A DNA stretch of 64,000 nt from Ectobacillus sp. JY-23 (GCF_023022965.1 NZ_CP095462.1:1-64000), one strand, 5' to 3'; positions 1 to 9,008 are shown, counted from the first letter of the stretch. Numbers and translations: made by a program. Notes: generated by a model from the sequence alone, not told the origin.

Positions 1-528
1 ATGATGGTATATGGGGAATTATTTTGGGCATTTTTTGTTGCCAACATATTAGGATATGGGGGCGGTCCCGCGACCATTCCACTCATTCAAACCGAAGTGA
101 TACAGCGCGGTTGGTTGACGAACCAAGAGTTTAACGAAGCGCTGGCGATGGGAAATGCTTTGCCTGGTCCTATTGCCACGAAAATGGCGGGATATATTGG
201 CTTTCATGAAGGCGGTGTACTAGGAGCATTCTTGACGGTTTTCGCTACAGTGGCCCCATCCTTACTGCTGATGCTAACGCTAATGGGCATTTTATATACA
301 TATCGTCATTCTCCACAAGTAAAACGCATGACCTTGTACGTTAAGCCAACCATTGCTGTCTTGCTCGGCATTATGGCTTTTCGATCATTTGAAGAATCGT
401 ATCTGCAGGTTGGTGCTGGGCAAATGTTGTTTCTAGGAATAATAAGCTACATTTTATTGGAAAAGGTAAAAGTACATCCCGCCTTTGTTGTACTAGGTGC
501 ATTGATATACGGGGGAATCAATCTATAA
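1..528 (+). CDS. Short-chain chromate transporter (CHR family)
   Basis: A hydrophobic 175-residue protein with about five or six membrane segments. It has the CHR-family signature near the N-terminus (GYGGGPATIP, residues 19-28) and a second conserved patch, GNALPGPIATK (residues 51-61). At this length it is a short-chain CHR protein; these normally work as pairs encoded by adjacent genes of opposite membrane topology (ywrA/ywrB in B. subtilis), so the partner probably lies just upstream, outside the window. The known family role is chromate efflux. The start is placed at the first base (ATG ATG), but the upstream context cannot be seen, so a longer N-terminus is possible. A terminator-like hairpin follows at 581-612. 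Confidence 0.82.
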   Translation: MMVYGELFWAFFVANILGYGGGPATIPLIQTEVIQRGWLTNQEFNEALAMGNALPGPIATKMAGYIGFHEGGVLGAFLTVFATVAPSLLLMLTLMGILYTYRHSPQVKRMTLYVKPTIAVLLGIMAFRSFEESYLQVGAGQMLFLGIISYILLEKVKVHPAFVVLGALIYGGINL

Positions 529-580
529 GATGCTATCATAGGTATAGACAGGATTTCCCTATAAAAGTAATAAGATAAGG

Positions 581-612
581 AAAAAGAGGTGATCTCTTGG
601 TCATCTTTTTTG
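581..612 (+). terminator. Terminator after the chromate transporter
   Basis: An A-rich left arm (AAAAAGAGGTGA) pairs imperfectly with TCATCTTTTTT. This gives a bulged stem running into a T-tract about 50 nt after the stop codon. Confidence 0.5.
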
Positions 613-790
613 TATGCAGATTTGAAATGAAATCAGAGGGTGAAACTGTAAATTACTAAAGTGGTTCTGTACACATTGCGTATACTTTAACAAAATCATT
701 ATATAAAAGTAGTTATATATGTGCTTTAGCACAAGCATTTATGGACAAGTTGCATGTAATAATAATATCTCATAAGGAAGGAGGCTATAT

Positions 791-1336
791 ATGAAACGTA
801 AACATACGGACTGTAAAGCATATCTAACTCGAGTTGCTTGTCCTCAGCCAGGACCACAAGGGCCACCCGGACCACCCGGACCACCCGGACCGCCATTTGC
901 TCCTAATTATGGACAGGTGTATAACAATGCAGATCAAACGGTTCCAGCCAATACAGATGTTACATTTAATTCAAACGGCATTTTGTTAGGGATTACGCAT
1001 ACACCTGGAACAGCTAGTATTTTAGTGCAAGTTGGGGGAACGTATTTGGTTACTTATTCGGTACTAACTACAACAAATTCTCCAAGCGCTTCTTTAGGCT
1101 CTGCTTATGCCATTGCCGTTAATACAGTTGTACAAGCGGCTTCCAGATACGGCCAATCAGTACAAGCAGGTCCTCAAAACCAAGATAAGTTATTAACAGG
1201 TTCTGCAATAGTAACCATACCTGATAATGCGTCTGTCACTTTGCGAAATATCGGCACAACACAAGATGTATTGACGGCAACGGAAGATGGTGTCAATGTA
1301 GTAAATGCTTCTGTGTCGCTGATTAGACTTAGCTAG
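791..1336 (+). CDS. Collagen-like protein with BclA/C1q-like C-terminus
   Basis: A 181-residue protein. The N-terminal ~20 residues include two Cys. They are followed by a very short collagen-like run of Gly-Pro-X triplets (about residues 21-35). The rest is a ~145-residue Thr/Val/Asn-rich domain resembling the trimeric C-terminal domain of BclA-type exosporium glycoproteins (C1q/TNF fold). It has no Sec signal peptide, as is usual for exosporium proteins made in the mother cell. A strong SD (AAGGAAGGAGG) precedes the ATG and a terminator follows directly, so it is monocistronic. The likely role is a spore-surface filament or basal component (inference). The collagen run is built from identical 9-bp repeats and is probably length-variable between strains. 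Confidence 0.82.
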   Translation: MKRKHTDCKAYLTRVACPQPGPQGPPGPPGPPGPPFAPNYGQVYNNADQTVPANTDVTFNSNGILLGITHTPGTASILVQVGGTYLVTYSVLTTTNSPSASLGSAYAIAVNTVVQAASRYGQSVQAGPQNQDKLLTGSAIVTIPDNASVTLRNIGTTQDVLTATEDGVNVVNASVSLIRLS

Positions 1337-1364
1337 AAAACGGCCCATAGATGGGCTGTTTTTA
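1337..1364 (+). terminator. Terminator of the collagen-like gene
   Basis: Stem GCCCA/TGGGC with loop TAGA, extended by flanking A/T pairs and followed by a T-tract, directly after the TAG stop. Confidence 0.8.
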
Positions 1365-1520
1365 AATTCTAATAAAACAGAATTTGAAAATTAGCTAATG
1401 CTTTATATTCGGTGTCATTTCAGATTTGTAGTGTTTGCTGCGATATGGAGGTTAAGCCTAGTAACAACTATATTTGCCGATATACAATTATGTGGTAGTC
1501 TCGTATACATACTAGCACCA

Positions 1521-1549
1521 TTGACATGAAAATGAACACTCGTTAACAT
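1521..1549 (+). promoter_or_regulatory. Candidate sigma-A promoter of the TetR gene
   Basis: TTGACA at 1521-1526 and TAACAT at 1544-1549 with a 17-bp spacer, about 50 bp upstream of the chosen tetR start. Confidence 0.5.
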
Positions 1550-1600
1550 TAGATCATAGTAGCAACTTACGTTTATATGAATAAAAGGCAGGTTACCCAA

Positions 1601-2230
1601 ATGAACCATTTAGCTGTAGATTTAGATCCGTCCAGTACGAAACATAAAATTTTAGTGACTTCGATTGAACTGTTTTCCCGCAAAGGCTACTCGGCTGTTT
1701 CCGTAAGGGAGATTACAAAGGCTGTGGGCGTAAAGGAAAGCTCTTTGTACAATCACTTCAAATCAAAAGAAGACATTTTGCAGATGATTTATGATATGTT
1801 TCAAACACAGCATAGAAAGGCATTGCCTGATGTAAGCTTATTGCCTATGATTGTGAAAAAGCAGTCTGTTGAGCAGTTTTTAACAGCGGGCGTGCAAAAC
1901 TTTAAGGATTCTGTTCAAGTCAATTTACATGAGAAAATGTGGCGTATTGTAAGCATCGAGCAATTTCGGGATCAACGTGCGCGCGACATTGTTGTCAATC
2001 AAATCTACGGAAAAACAATCGAATTTTTAGAAGTGGCTTTTAAAGCATTTATGACTGAAAACAAAATTAAAGAACAGGATGCACGCCAGCTTGCAATCGA
2101 GTATCAATATCCTGTGTTCACTATGATGATGGAATTTATGCTACTTCGCTACGATAACAAGGACACAGCAGAAGTAGAGCAAAAAATGCAGCAGCATGTA
2201 ACGTTTTTCCTGCATTATTTAGAACGCTAA
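1601..2230 (+). CDS. TetR/AcrR-family transcriptional regulator
   Basis: About 209 residues. The N-terminal helix-turn-helix is typical of TetR: ILVTSIELFSRKGYSAVSVREI, then AVGVKESSLYNHFKSKEDIL, with the family YxHFxSKEdIL motif. The C-terminal ligand-binding half is helical and unassigned. The ATG at 1601 is preferred because AAGGCAGG lies 8 nt upstream; an in-frame ATG at 1577 has no SD. A perfect-stem terminator follows. A 22-bp palindrome of TetR-operator type lies downstream at 2450-2471, in front of the copper operon. Control of that operon by this protein is possible but unproven. The inducer is unknown. Confidence 0.85.
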   Translation: MNHLAVDLDPSSTKHKILVTSIELFSRKGYSAVSVREITKAVGVKESSLYNHFKSKEDILQMIYDMFQTQHRKALPDVSLLPMIVKKQSVEQFLTAGVQNFKDSVQVNLHEKMWRIVSIEQFRDQRARDIVVNQIYGKTIEFLEVAFKAFMTENKIKEQDARQLAIEYQYPVFTMMMEFMLLRYDNKDTAEVEQKMQQHVTFFLHYLER

Positions 2231-2257
2231 CCACCTATAGAGGTATAGGTGGTTTTT
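2231..2257 (+). terminator. Terminator of the TetR gene
   Basis: Stem CCACCTATA/TATAGGTGG with loop GAGG and a T5 tract, starting at the base after the stop codon. Confidence 0.88.
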
Positions 2258-2263
2258 GATTTG

Positions 2264-2386
2264 TGCTCTGTAAAAGCTCGTTGTTAATGTTCGTCCGTTA
2301 AGGGGGCGCTTTCCTTAGGAAGTTGCCTGGAGTGTCTCTCTTTAACATCTTTCACGCCAATCAAAAATCAGACTGTAATACAGCCT
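2264..2386. repeat. Decayed copy of an intergenic palindromic repeat
   Basis: The left part (GCTCTGTAAAAGCTCGTTGT, then CGTTAAGGGGG) closely resembles the left end of the element at 20834-20998 (GCTCTGTTAAAGTTTGTTGT, then CGTTACGGGGG). The right end has ...ACAGCC, as in that copy. The central hairpin is mostly lost. Judged by eye, without alignment. Confidence 0.42.
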
Positions 2387-2394
2387 GTTTTTTA
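2369..2394 (+). terminator. Possible terminator before the copper operon
   Basis: CAGACTGT/ACAGCCTG stem with one mismatch and a 3-nt loop, followed by T6. No gene ends directly upstream, so it may belong to the repeat element. Confidence 0.4.
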
Positions 2395-2449
2395 CAAAAT
2401 CATACAAATATATGGAAAAACATAAATGTATATGATAAGATACACTCAA

Positions 2450-2471
2450 AACTAACTAACATTAGTTAGTT
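2450..2471. promoter_or_regulatory. 22-bp palindrome, TetR-type operator candidate
   Basis: Perfect 10-bp arms AACTAACTAA/TTAGTTAGTT around a 2-bp centre. Its length and symmetry fit TetR-family operators. It lies about 20 bp upstream of the copper operon -35 box and about 220 bp downstream of the tetR stop. Confidence 0.55.
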
Positions 2472-2491
2472 AAAAACATCTTTAAAAAAGA

Positions 2492-2520
2492 TTGACGCAT
2501 ACTGTAGGGGGGTATAGTAT
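2492..2520 (+). promoter_or_regulatory. Copper operon promoter with CsoR-type operator
   Basis: TTGACG (2492-2497) and TAGTAT (2515-2520) are 17 bp apart. The spacer and -10 are covered by an inverted repeat (2499-2520): ATACTGTA, six G, then TATAGTAT, with 7 of 8 arm positions matching. A G-tract between TACT/AGTA half-sites is the known architecture of operators bound by the CsoR/RcnR family, and this placement would block RNA polymerase in the absence of copper. Confidence 0.6.
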
Positions 2521-2544
2521 ATTGTGTAAGGGGAGGAAAATATC

Positions 2545-2628
2545 ATGGAACATGTTCAAATGGTTACTTCGCTTCAACAAGATCATGCTAAGGAGAAGCT
2601 GATGGGTACGATAAACAGGCTAATATAA
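2545..2628 (+). pseudogene. 27-codon ORF, possible csoR remnant
   Basis: A 27-residue ORF behind a strong SD (AAGGGGAGG, 8 nt before the ATG), directly downstream of the CsoR-like operator and 32 bp before copA. Its end, [11 protein letters not shown] then stop, resembles the C-terminal helix of CsoR/FrmR-family repressors, which often ends ELM.TINRLIK. EHV at its start fits the preceding helix, but the family's Cys ligand there is missing. The csoR gene normally occupies this position upstream of copZA. I infer an internally deleted csoR whose start site is kept; a translated leader peptide is the alternative. The similarity is short and judged from memory. Confidence 0.4.
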
Positions 2629-2660
2629 CAGAAACAGGGTGTTACAGGGAGGGACATACA

Positions 2661-5072
2661 ATGAGTGAAAAGTTAGAAGAAGTACATTTAGATATAACAG
2701 GCATGACCTGTGCGGCATGCGCACTTCGTATTGAAAAGAAATTAAATAAGGTGGATGGTGTTGAACAGGCAAACGTCAACTTTGCTTTGGAAAAGTCCAC
2801 AATCTCTTTCAATCCAGATAAAACAAATATTCAACAGTTTGAGCAAGCGATTGAAAAATTAGGCTATAGCGTAATTCATGAAAAAGCAGAGTTTCGTATT
2901 GCTGGTATGACATGCGCCGCTTGTGCGAATCGAATTGAAAAAGGTTTAAACCGGATGTCGGGTGTTGTAAGTGCCACTGTCAACTTTGCACTAGAAACCG
3001 CTATGGTCGAATATTATCCATCAAAGGTCACAACTAAGGATCTTATAGATAAAGTGAAAAAGCTTGGGTATGACGCCACGCTTAAAGAAGACCAAGGAAG
3101 TGAGATAGATCAGCGCGAGCAGGAAATCCAAACGCAAAAAGGAAAATTCCTGTTTTCCCTCATCTTGTCCCTGCCGCTTTTATGGGCGATGGTAAGTCAC
3201 TTTTCGTTTACTTCCTTTATCTATTTGCCGGAAATGTTTATGAATCCGTGGGTGCAATTTTTGTTAGCCACGCCTGTACAATTTGTTGTCGGAAAACAAT
3301 TTTATGTCGGCGCATACAAGGCGTTACGCAATAAAAGCGCCAATATGGATGTGTTAGTGGCACTCGGAACATCTGCCGCCTATTTTTATAGCTTGTATCT
3401 ATCCGTCCGCTCAATTGGTTCTGATGGTCATATGGTGGAATTGTATTACGAAACGAGCGCCGTTCTCATTATGCTGATTATTCTCGGAAAGCTGTTTGAG
3501 GCAAACGCAAAAGGCAAATCCTCAGAAGCAATAAAAAAACTGATGGGGCTGCAAGTGAAAACGGCAATCGTTGTACGAGATGGTCTTGAACAAGAAATTG
3601 CCTTAACTGAAGTCGTTATGGGAGACGAAATTCTTGTGAAGCCGGGCGAAAAAATTCCGGTTGATGGTGAAATTATGGAAGGACGCTCTGCGCTTGACGA
3701 GTCTATGCTAACAGGAGAAAGCGTACCTGTTGATAAAACAGTAGGTGATTCTGTAATTGGTGCAACCATCAATAAAAATGGATTTTTGCGTATCAAGGCA
3801 ACGAAGGTTGGTCGTGATACTGCTCTTGCGCAAATCATCAAGGTGGTCGAAGATGCACAAGGCTCTAAGGCGCCAATTCAAAGGCTCGCAGACCAAATCT
3901 CCGGCATTTTTGTACCGATTGTAGTAGGCATTGCAATTCTTACATTTTTAGTATGGTTCTTTTTTATAAGTCCGGGTGAGTTTGCCGAAGCGTTAGAAAA
4001 GCTAATTGCAGTGCTCGTTATCGCTTGTCCTTGTGCACTGGGGTTAGCAACACCAACATCGATTATGGCAGGATCAGGTCGTTCAGCAGAATTTGGTATT
4101 CTCTTTAAGAGCGGCGAGCATCTTGAAGCGACGCAGAAAATCACCACAATTTTGCTTGATAAAACAGGTACAGTGACAAACGGAGCACCTGTTTTAACGG
4201 ATGTTCACCCTGCTATGGATGAAAATGAATTTTTATATTTGGTCGGCACGGCAGAAAAGCAATCCGAGCATCCGCTTGCTGAAGCAATCGTACAAGGGAT
4301 TAAAGAAAAAGGAGTTACGCTTGGTGATGTGGAGGCATTTACGGCTATTCCGGGCTTTGGTATTGAAGCAACGGTGGGCGGTAAACACATTTTGGTGGGA
4401 ACACGTAAGCTGATGGTGCAAGCACAGGTTGATGTATCCGCGCAGTTGCAGCGTATGGAAAGTCTTGAAAGAGTCGGTAAAACAGCGATGCTGGTTGCGG
4501 TAGACGGCGCATATGCCGGTATGGTCGCTGTAGCCGATACTATTAAGGAGACTTCAAAAGAAGCGATTGAAAGGCTGCATGCATTAGGGCTGGAAGTGAT
4601 TATGATTACAGGAGATAACGAGCGCACGGCACAAGCAATTGCCGAGCAAGCCGGAATCAAGCAGGTTATTGCGGAAGTGCTGCCCGAAGGAAAAGCAAAC
4701 GAAGTGAAGCGATTGCAGGCTGTCGGAAAGAAAGTGGCCATGGTCGGAGATGGCATCAACGACGCACCTGCCCTTGCTGTGGCTGATATCGGTATGGCGA
4801 TTGGAACTGGGACAGATATTGCGATGGAGGCAGCTGATATTACCCTGATTCGTGGTGATTTAACAAGCATCGCGGACGCCATCTTGATGAGTAGAAAAAC
4901 AATGGCAAATATCAAACAAAACTTATTCTGGGCATTCGCATACAACGCAATTGGCGTTCCAATCGCCGCCGTAGGATTGCTGGCGCCTTGGGTGGCAGGC
5001 GCGGCGATGGCCTTCAGTTCAGTTTCTGTTGTGCTAAACGCACTTCGCTTACAGCAAATTAAACTTCGATAA
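2661..5072 (+). CDS. copA: Copper-exporting P1B-type ATPase CopA
   Basis: 803 residues, the normal length for Bacillus CopA. It pumps Cu(I) out of the cytosol at the cost of ATP. Two N-terminal HMA metal-binding domains each carry GMTCAAC (residues 14-20 and 82-88). Eight membrane segments are expected. TGES of the actuator domain is at 351-354, the CPC transport motif at 456-458, phosphorylated Asp500 in DKTGT, SEHP at ~535-538, and the hinge GDGINDAP at 696-703. All catalytic motifs are intact. SD GGGAGGG lies 8 nt before the ATG. It is the first full gene of a copper operon with the next two genes, under a CsoR-type operator. Confidence 0.97.
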   Translation: MSEKLEEVHLDITGMTCAACALRIEKKLNKVDGVEQANVNFALEKSTISFNPDKTNIQQFEQAIEKLGYSVIHEKAEFRIAGMTCAACANRIEKGLNRMSGVVSATVNFALETAMVEYYPSKVTTKDLIDKVKKLGYDATLKEDQGSEIDQREQEIQTQKGKFLFSLILSLPLLWAMVSHFSFTSFIYLPEMFMNPWVQFLLATPVQFVVGKQFYVGAYKALRNKSANMDVLVALGTSAAYFYSLYLSVRSIGSDGHMVELYYETSAVLIMLIILGKLFEANAKGKSSEAIKKLMGLQVKTAIVVRDGLEQEIALTEVVMGDEILVKPGEKIPVDGEIMEGRSALDESMLTGESVPVDKTVGDSVIGATINKNGFLRIKATKVGRDTALAQIIKVVEDAQGSKAPIQRLADQISGIFVPIVVGIAILTFLVWFFFISPGEFAEALEKLIAVLVIACPCALGLATPTSIMAGSGRSAEFGILFKSGEHLEATQKITTILLDKTGTVTNGAPVLTDVHPAMDENEFLYLVGTAEKQSEHPLAEAIVQGIKEKGVTLGDVEAFTAIPGFGIEATVGGKHILVGTRKLMVQAQVDVSAQLQRMESLERVGKTAMLVAVDGAYAGMVAVADTIKETSKEAIERLHALGLEVIMITGDNERTAQAIAEQAGIKQVIAEVLPEGKANEVKRLQAVGKKVAMVGDGINDAPALAVADIGMAIGTGTDIAMEAADITLIRGDLTSIADAILMSRKTMANIKQNLFWAFAYNAIGVPIAAVGLLAPWVAGAAMAFSSVSVVLNALRLQQIKLR

Positions 5073-5088
5073 AAAGGAGGTAAAATAT

Positions 5089-5883
5089 ATGAAAAAGTGG
5101 CTGATTAGTGCAGTTGTATACCTTGTTGTTGTGATTGGCGGGTATGCAATATACAGCAGTATTAATGATGAAAGTGAGACCGCAAGTCATACCGAATCTC
5201 ATGAAAAAAAGGAAACGCATGCGCACGGTACAGCAGTACACACAGAAAGTGAAGTCAATGTAACGGCAAACTATAAGGAAAAGAGTATAGAAATTACCTT
5301 ACAAGACAAAACAGGAAAGCCGGTTGAAGAACTTGAGGTTAACCATGAAAAAATTCTCCATTTGATAGTTGTAGATGAGCATTTAGACAAATATTATCAT
5401 CTGCATCCCACCGATTTAGGGAAAGGCGTGTTCACGGTGGAGCAGGAACTGCCAACGGGCACATACAAAGCATTTGTGGACATCAAACCGAAAAACCTGT
5501 CTTACGAGGTAGCACCTATTGTATTCACGGTTGGTGAACCCAAAGAAGCACATGCACATGGCTTACAAGCGGATACAACATTGACAAAAGAGATCGATGG
5601 TAAGCAAGTAACGATGAAGCTGAGCGCAACTAAGGCAAAAGAACCTGTAACACTGCAATTCGATTTAGATGAAAGTACACTAGAGCCTTATTTGGGGGCA
5701 ATGGGTCATGTCGTCATTTTAGATGATAAGGCGCAGGAATATCTCCATGTGCATCCAGCAGACCAGAATCAACCTGTGTTCAGCACTACCTTTAAACAAC
5801 CTGGGATATATAAAATCTGGGCGGAATTTAAGCAAAACGGCGTAGTAAGAGTGTTTCCGTTTGTAGTAGAAATTCAACCATAA
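5089..5883 (+). CDS. Membrane-anchored His-rich protein of the copper operon
   Basis: 264 residues: an N-terminal membrane anchor (about residues 4-24), a His/Glu-rich linker (HTESHEKKETHAHG), then two similar beta-rich domains. Each domain has a His motif (YYHLHP near 104-109 and YLHVHP near 222-227) followed by a segment ending GTYKAF or GIYKIW. A second His cluster (AHAHG) joins them. The duplicated domain resembles one often found in Gram-positive copper and heavy-metal resistance proteins. Its position between copA and copZ, with short gaps (16 bp each side), suggests extracellular Cu binding next to the pump. I do not recognise a named family, so the function is inferred from context. 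Confidence 0.75.
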   Translation: MKKWLISAVVYLVVVIGGYAIYSSINDESETASHTESHEKKETHAHGTAVHTESEVNVTANYKEKSIEITLQDKTGKPVEELEVNHEKILHLIVVDEHLDKYYHLHPTDLGKGVFTVEQELPTGTYKAFVDIKPKNLSYEVAPIVFTVGEPKEAHAHGLQADTTLTKEIDGKQVTMKLSATKAKEPVTLQFDLDESTLEPYLGAMGHVVILDDKAQEYLHVHPADQNQPVFSTTFKQPGIYKIWAEFKQNGVVRVFPFVVEIQP

Positions 5884-5899
5884 AAAGGAGAGATACAGA

Positions 5900-6106
5900 A
5901 TGAAACAAATTACATTAACAGTACAAGGTATGTCATGTGGGCATTGTGTAAATGCGATTGAGGGAAGTGTAGGAAAACAAAACGGTGTAGAGAGCGTTAC
6001 AGTAGTACTTCGCGAAGGCAAAGTAAACGTAAGCTATGATGAAGCAGTGGTAGACGTAAGGGTAATTAAGGAAATGATTGAAGAGCAAGGTTATGATGTT
6101 GTGTAG
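5900..6106 (+). CDS. copZ: Copper chaperone CopZ
   Basis: A 68-residue single HMA domain with the metal site GMSCGHC (residues 10-16), the usual CopZ size and motif variant. It carries Cu(I) in the cytosol and passes it to the N-terminal domains of CopA. SD AAAAGGAGA precedes the ATG. It is last in the operon and followed by a terminator. In B. subtilis the order is copZ-copA; here copZ is third, behind the His-rich protein. Confidence 0.95.
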   Translation: MKQITLTVQGMSCGHCVNAIEGSVGKQNGVESVTVVLREGKVNVSYDEAVVDVRVIKEMIEEQGYDVV

Positions 6107-6109
6107 TTA

Positions 6110-6136
6110 AGAAGAGAGCAATCGCTCTCTTTTTGT
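6110..6136 (+). terminator. Terminator of the copper operon
   Basis: Stem AGAGAGC/GCTCTCT with loop AATC and a T-tract, directly after copZ. Confidence 0.85.
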
Positions 6137-6215
6137 TTTGAGGATAGAAGCAGGAAAATCTTGATGAAGAGTAGAAGGTACGTACAAGATACGTTTTTAA
6201 AAGGAGTTGATATGT

Positions 6216-6971
6216 TTGAAAGAATATAAAGTACTGGCGGATTGGATTGCATCCGCTCGTAATATTGCATTCTTTACAGGAGCCGGCATGTCCACGGCCT
6301 CTGGTATCCCTGATTTTCGGTCAGCTGGTGGATTTTGGACAGATCCAATCCGTCCTGAAGTGTATATGTCACGCTCCTTTTACAATCTGCATCCCAAGAT
6401 TTTTTGGGAGAAATATAAAGAGATTTTTCAAGTAAAGCTACTAGAACAGTACGACCCAAATCCAGGGCATCTGTTTATCGCTGATTTGGAGAAGCAAGGC
6501 AAACATGTAACGGTTCTTACGCAAAATATCGATGGACTTCATCAGAAGGCTGGCAGCACAAATGTAGTGGAGCTGCACGGCACGCTGAAAACTGCGACTT
6601 GTCCAAAATGCAGAACGATATATGATCTATCATATGTGATGGCTGAATTGGTCCCAAGATGCAACCAGCAAACAATACATGGAACATGTCAGTTTATTCT
6701 CAATCCGGATGTGGTTTTATATGAAGATCCTGTGCAAGCATTCAGTAAAACAGAAGAAATATTGCGAGCAGCTGATGTATTTATCGTTATGGGCACATCG
6801 CTGCAGGTGTCGCCGGTCAACACCTTGCCGGAGTATTATGCACATATCAAAAAGGAATGTAAGATGGCGCTAATCAACCGAGAAAGAACTGTAAAGGATG
6901 ATGTGTTTCCGGTTGTGTGTCATGATGAGATTGTGTCGGCGGTAACGGCGCTAAAGACGTATTTCCATTGA
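6216..6971 (+). CDS. NAD-dependent protein deacylase, Sir2 family
   Basis: 251 residues. Sirtuins remove acyl groups from lysines using NAD+. Visible motifs are GAGMSTASGIPDFR (residues 22-35, NAD binding), TQNIDG, and ELHG with catalytic His121. The first zinc Cys pair is CPKC. The second pair is widely spaced (PRC...GTC, eight residues between), followed by NPDVVLYED. GTSLQVSPVN and INRE close the Rossmann core. The TTG at 6216 is chosen because AAGGAG lies 9 nt upstream; the in-frame TTG at 6207 abuts the SD. It appears monocistronic. Confidence 0.9.
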   Translation: MKEYKVLADWIASARNIAFFTGAGMSTASGIPDFRSAGGFWTDPIRPEVYMSRSFYNLHPKIFWEKYKEIFQVKLLEQYDPNPGHLFIADLEKQGKHVTVLTQNIDGLHQKAGSTNVVELHGTLKTATCPKCRTIYDLSYVMAELVPRCNQQTIHGTCQFILNPDVVLYEDPVQAFSKTEEILRAADVFIVMGTSLQVSPVNTLPEYYAHIKKECKMALINRERTVKDDVFPVVCHDEIVSAVTALKTYFH

Positions 6972-7061
6972 TGTATAGGAAAAAATATTTTGCAATGCCG
7001 GAAAAAACTATATGATATATATAGATATAAATATGTTCGGCGCAACTGGGGGAGTGAAGGA

Positions 7062-7313
7062 ATGAGAAACAGAACAAAGGCCGCACTGACAATAGCTGCC
7101 GCAATAGTTGCTTTATGGATATTCCATCTTGCAGGTGTACCGGCAGATCATACGGACCCTACATATGGTAGTGACTCACAAGTAATGGTGGTAACTGAGA
7201 GTACAGAGCAACGGCTAGATCGCCGCATAGAAAACATCCATAAGATGATGAAGCAAGCCAAAAACGAGGAAGAGAGACAAGCTTTAGAGGATGCGCTTCA
7301 TGTATTGCTTTAG
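7062..7313 (+). CDS. Small membrane-anchored protein, unknown function
   Basis: 83 residues: a basic N-terminus, one hydrophobic segment (about residues 8-25), a short polar stretch, and a charged C-terminal helix rich in Glu, Arg and Lys (EQRLDRRIENIHKMMKQAKN) that could form a coiled coil. It could be an uncleaved anchor or a signal peptide. The ATG at 7062 has a GGGGGAG SD 8 nt upstream; a longer in-frame start at 6990 has none. A strong terminator follows. No family recognised. Confidence 0.62.
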   Translation: MRNRTKAALTIAAAIVALWIFHLAGVPADHTDPTYGSDSQVMVVTESTEQRLDRRIENIHKMMKQAKNEEERQALEDALHVLL

Positions 7314-7320
7314 AGTGAAT

Positions 7321-7351
7321 AAAAGAACCAGAGATGTTCTGGTTCTTTTTT
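7321..7351 (+). terminator. Terminator after the small membrane protein
   Basis: AAAAGAACCAGA/TTCTGGTTCTTTT perfect stem with a 4-nt loop and T6. Confidence 0.9.
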
Positions 7352-7610
7352 ACATACTAATTTGATTATATAAATGTTTATAAAATTAAAATAGTTCCCA
7401 AAATAAACAGAGGTCCTATTGTGGTCTACTAGAAGAATCATTATAATACTAATTATCAAAACGATAGTCATTGTTAGGGAAATGATTGTTCGTTTTGGCG
7501 TATAAAAAGTAAAGTGTTAGACCTACTTTTTACAAGGAAAGCGGGGAAAATAAATACCTTCATAGCTGTTGTATATCACAATAGCTACGAAAAGGAATGG
7601 GGGAACAGCT

Positions 7611-8849
7611 ATGAAAAGCATACTGAAAAAGTGGAATCAATTGAGTCTCGTCAAACAAATTCTCATTGGTTTGGTAGTCGGGATTCTCTTGTCTGTAACG
7701 ATTCCGGAGGCAGCAAAGCCAGTCGTCATTTTTGGAACGCTGTTTGTTGGTGCTCTAAAAGGGATTGCACCTGTATTGGTCTTCTTCTTAGTTATGGCGG
7801 CCATCGTTGGGCACAGAAGTGGACAACAAACAAATATGAAATCTATCATTTCCTTGTACCTGTTAGGAACGTTTTTAGCAGGGTTAACAGCGGTAGTTGT
7901 AAGCTTCATTTTCCCAGTAGGCTTAACGCTTGCGAAGGGAGCTGAAGGTGTGACGGCACCAGGCGGTGTTGTAGAAGTTTTAAAAGCCTTGCTTTTAAAT
8001 GTGGTGGACAACCCGATTAAAGCAATTTTTAATGCTAACTATATCGGCATTTTAGCGTGGGCAATCGTGCTTGGTTTAGCACTGCGCAGCGCTGCAGATA
8101 CAACAAAAACGATGATTTCCAACGTATCAGATGCTGTATCAAAAATGGTAACATGGGTCATCAAGTTCGCGCCGCTGGGCATCATGGGACTTGTTGTCGA
8201 ATCCATCACAACAAACGGTATGGAATCCTTGCTGAGCTATGGAAAGCTACTTGCAGTGTTAATCGGCTGTATGGTGTTTGTGGCACTTGTCATTAATCCT
8301 ATCATTGTATTCCTGTTTATCAAACAAAATCCGTACCCGCTTGTATTCAAGTGCTTAAAGGAAAGTGGAATCACTGCATTCTTCACACGCAGCTCCGCTT
8401 CCAACATTCCTGTTAATATGAAATTATGTGAAAACCTAGGTTTAAATAAAGATAGCTATTCCGTATCCATCCCGCTTGGCGCAACAATCAATATGGCCGG
8501 TGCAGCGGTTACAATTTCTGTATTAACACTTGCGGCTGTTCACACGCTTGGTATTGAAGTGGACCTGCCAACAGCAATCATCCTAAGTGTACTAGCGGCA
8601 GTATGCGCATGCGGCGCTTCTGGCGTTGCAGGCGGATCACTTCTACTAATCCCGCTTGCATGCAGCTTGTTCGGTATCCCGGGCGATGTGGCTATGCAGG
8701 TAGTAGGGGTAGGCTTTATCATCGGGGTATTACAAGACTCCTTCGAAACAGCGCTAAACTCTTCCACAGACGTTCTCTTTACAGCGGCAGCTGAGTATAA
8801 GGAGTGGCGCAAAGAAGGAAAAGTGATTGAGATTCGTAAGGTTTCGTAA
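7611..8849 (+). CDS. sstT: Na+/serine-threonine symporter SstT
   Basis: 412 residues, a DAACS-family (dicarboxylate/amino acid:cation symporter) protein of SstT length. It has about eight membrane helices plus hairpins. The family motifs are present: the serine-rich hairpin [12 protein letters not shown], the unwound-helix stretch [13 protein letters not shown], and the late segment [16 protein letters not shown]. The ATG at 7611 has a G-rich SD (GGAATGGGGG); an upstream in-frame ATG at 7569 has none and adds a non-conserved polar leader. It is transcribed alone: 258 bp without a recognisable gene lie upstream and a terminator follows. Confidence 0.9.
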   Translation: MKSILKKWNQLSLVKQILIGLVVGILLSVTIPEAAKPVVIFGTLFVGALKGIAPVLVFFLVMAAIVGHRSGQQTNMKSIISLYLLGTFLAGLTAVVVSFIFPVGLTLAKGAEGVTAPGGVVEVLKALLLNVVDNPIKAIFNANYIGILAWAIVLGLALRSAADTTKTMISNVSDAVSKMVTWVIKFAPLGIMGLVVESITTNGMESLLSYGKLLAVLIGCMVFVALVINPIIVFLFIKQNPYPLVFKCLKESGITAFFTRSSASNIPVNMKLCENLGLNKDSYSVSIPLGATINMAGAAVTISVLTLAAVHTLGIEVDLPTAIILSVLAAVCACGASGVAGGSLLLIPLACSLFGIPGDVAMQVVGVGFIIGVLQDSFETALNSSTDVLFTAAAEYKEWRKEGKVIEIRKVS

Positions 8850-8853
8850 TGAG

Positions 8854-8890
8854 AAGACAGTGAGCGAGAGCTCCTGTCTTTTCTTTTTTT
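8854..8890 (+). terminator. Terminator of sstT
   Basis: AAGACAG/CTGTCTT with an inner GAGC/GCTC pair and a T-rich tail. Confidence 0.82.
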
Positions 8891-9008
8891 AGAGAGGATG
8901 TTTTATTGTATTTGTTAGTTGGGTGTGAATGGATTAGGGAGAAGGACCAGCTAGTCTATGTACTTCGGGTTGTTTTGGAAACGTATGCTTGGGTTAGATT
9001 GTTGAAAT

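Noticed and set aside
4205-4945. 246-residue ORF antisense to copA
   Set aside because: It is a shadow of the conserved copA frame; Ser/Ala/Thr/Ile-rich composition typical of antisense frames, no SD.
7353-7610. Riboswitch or T-box before sstT
   Set aside because: No T-box sequence, specifier loop or terminator/antiterminator pair could be found.
7514-7945. 143-residue plus-strand ORF overlapping sstT
   Set aside because: It overlaps the sstT 5' half in another frame; sstT has all family motifs and the better SD.
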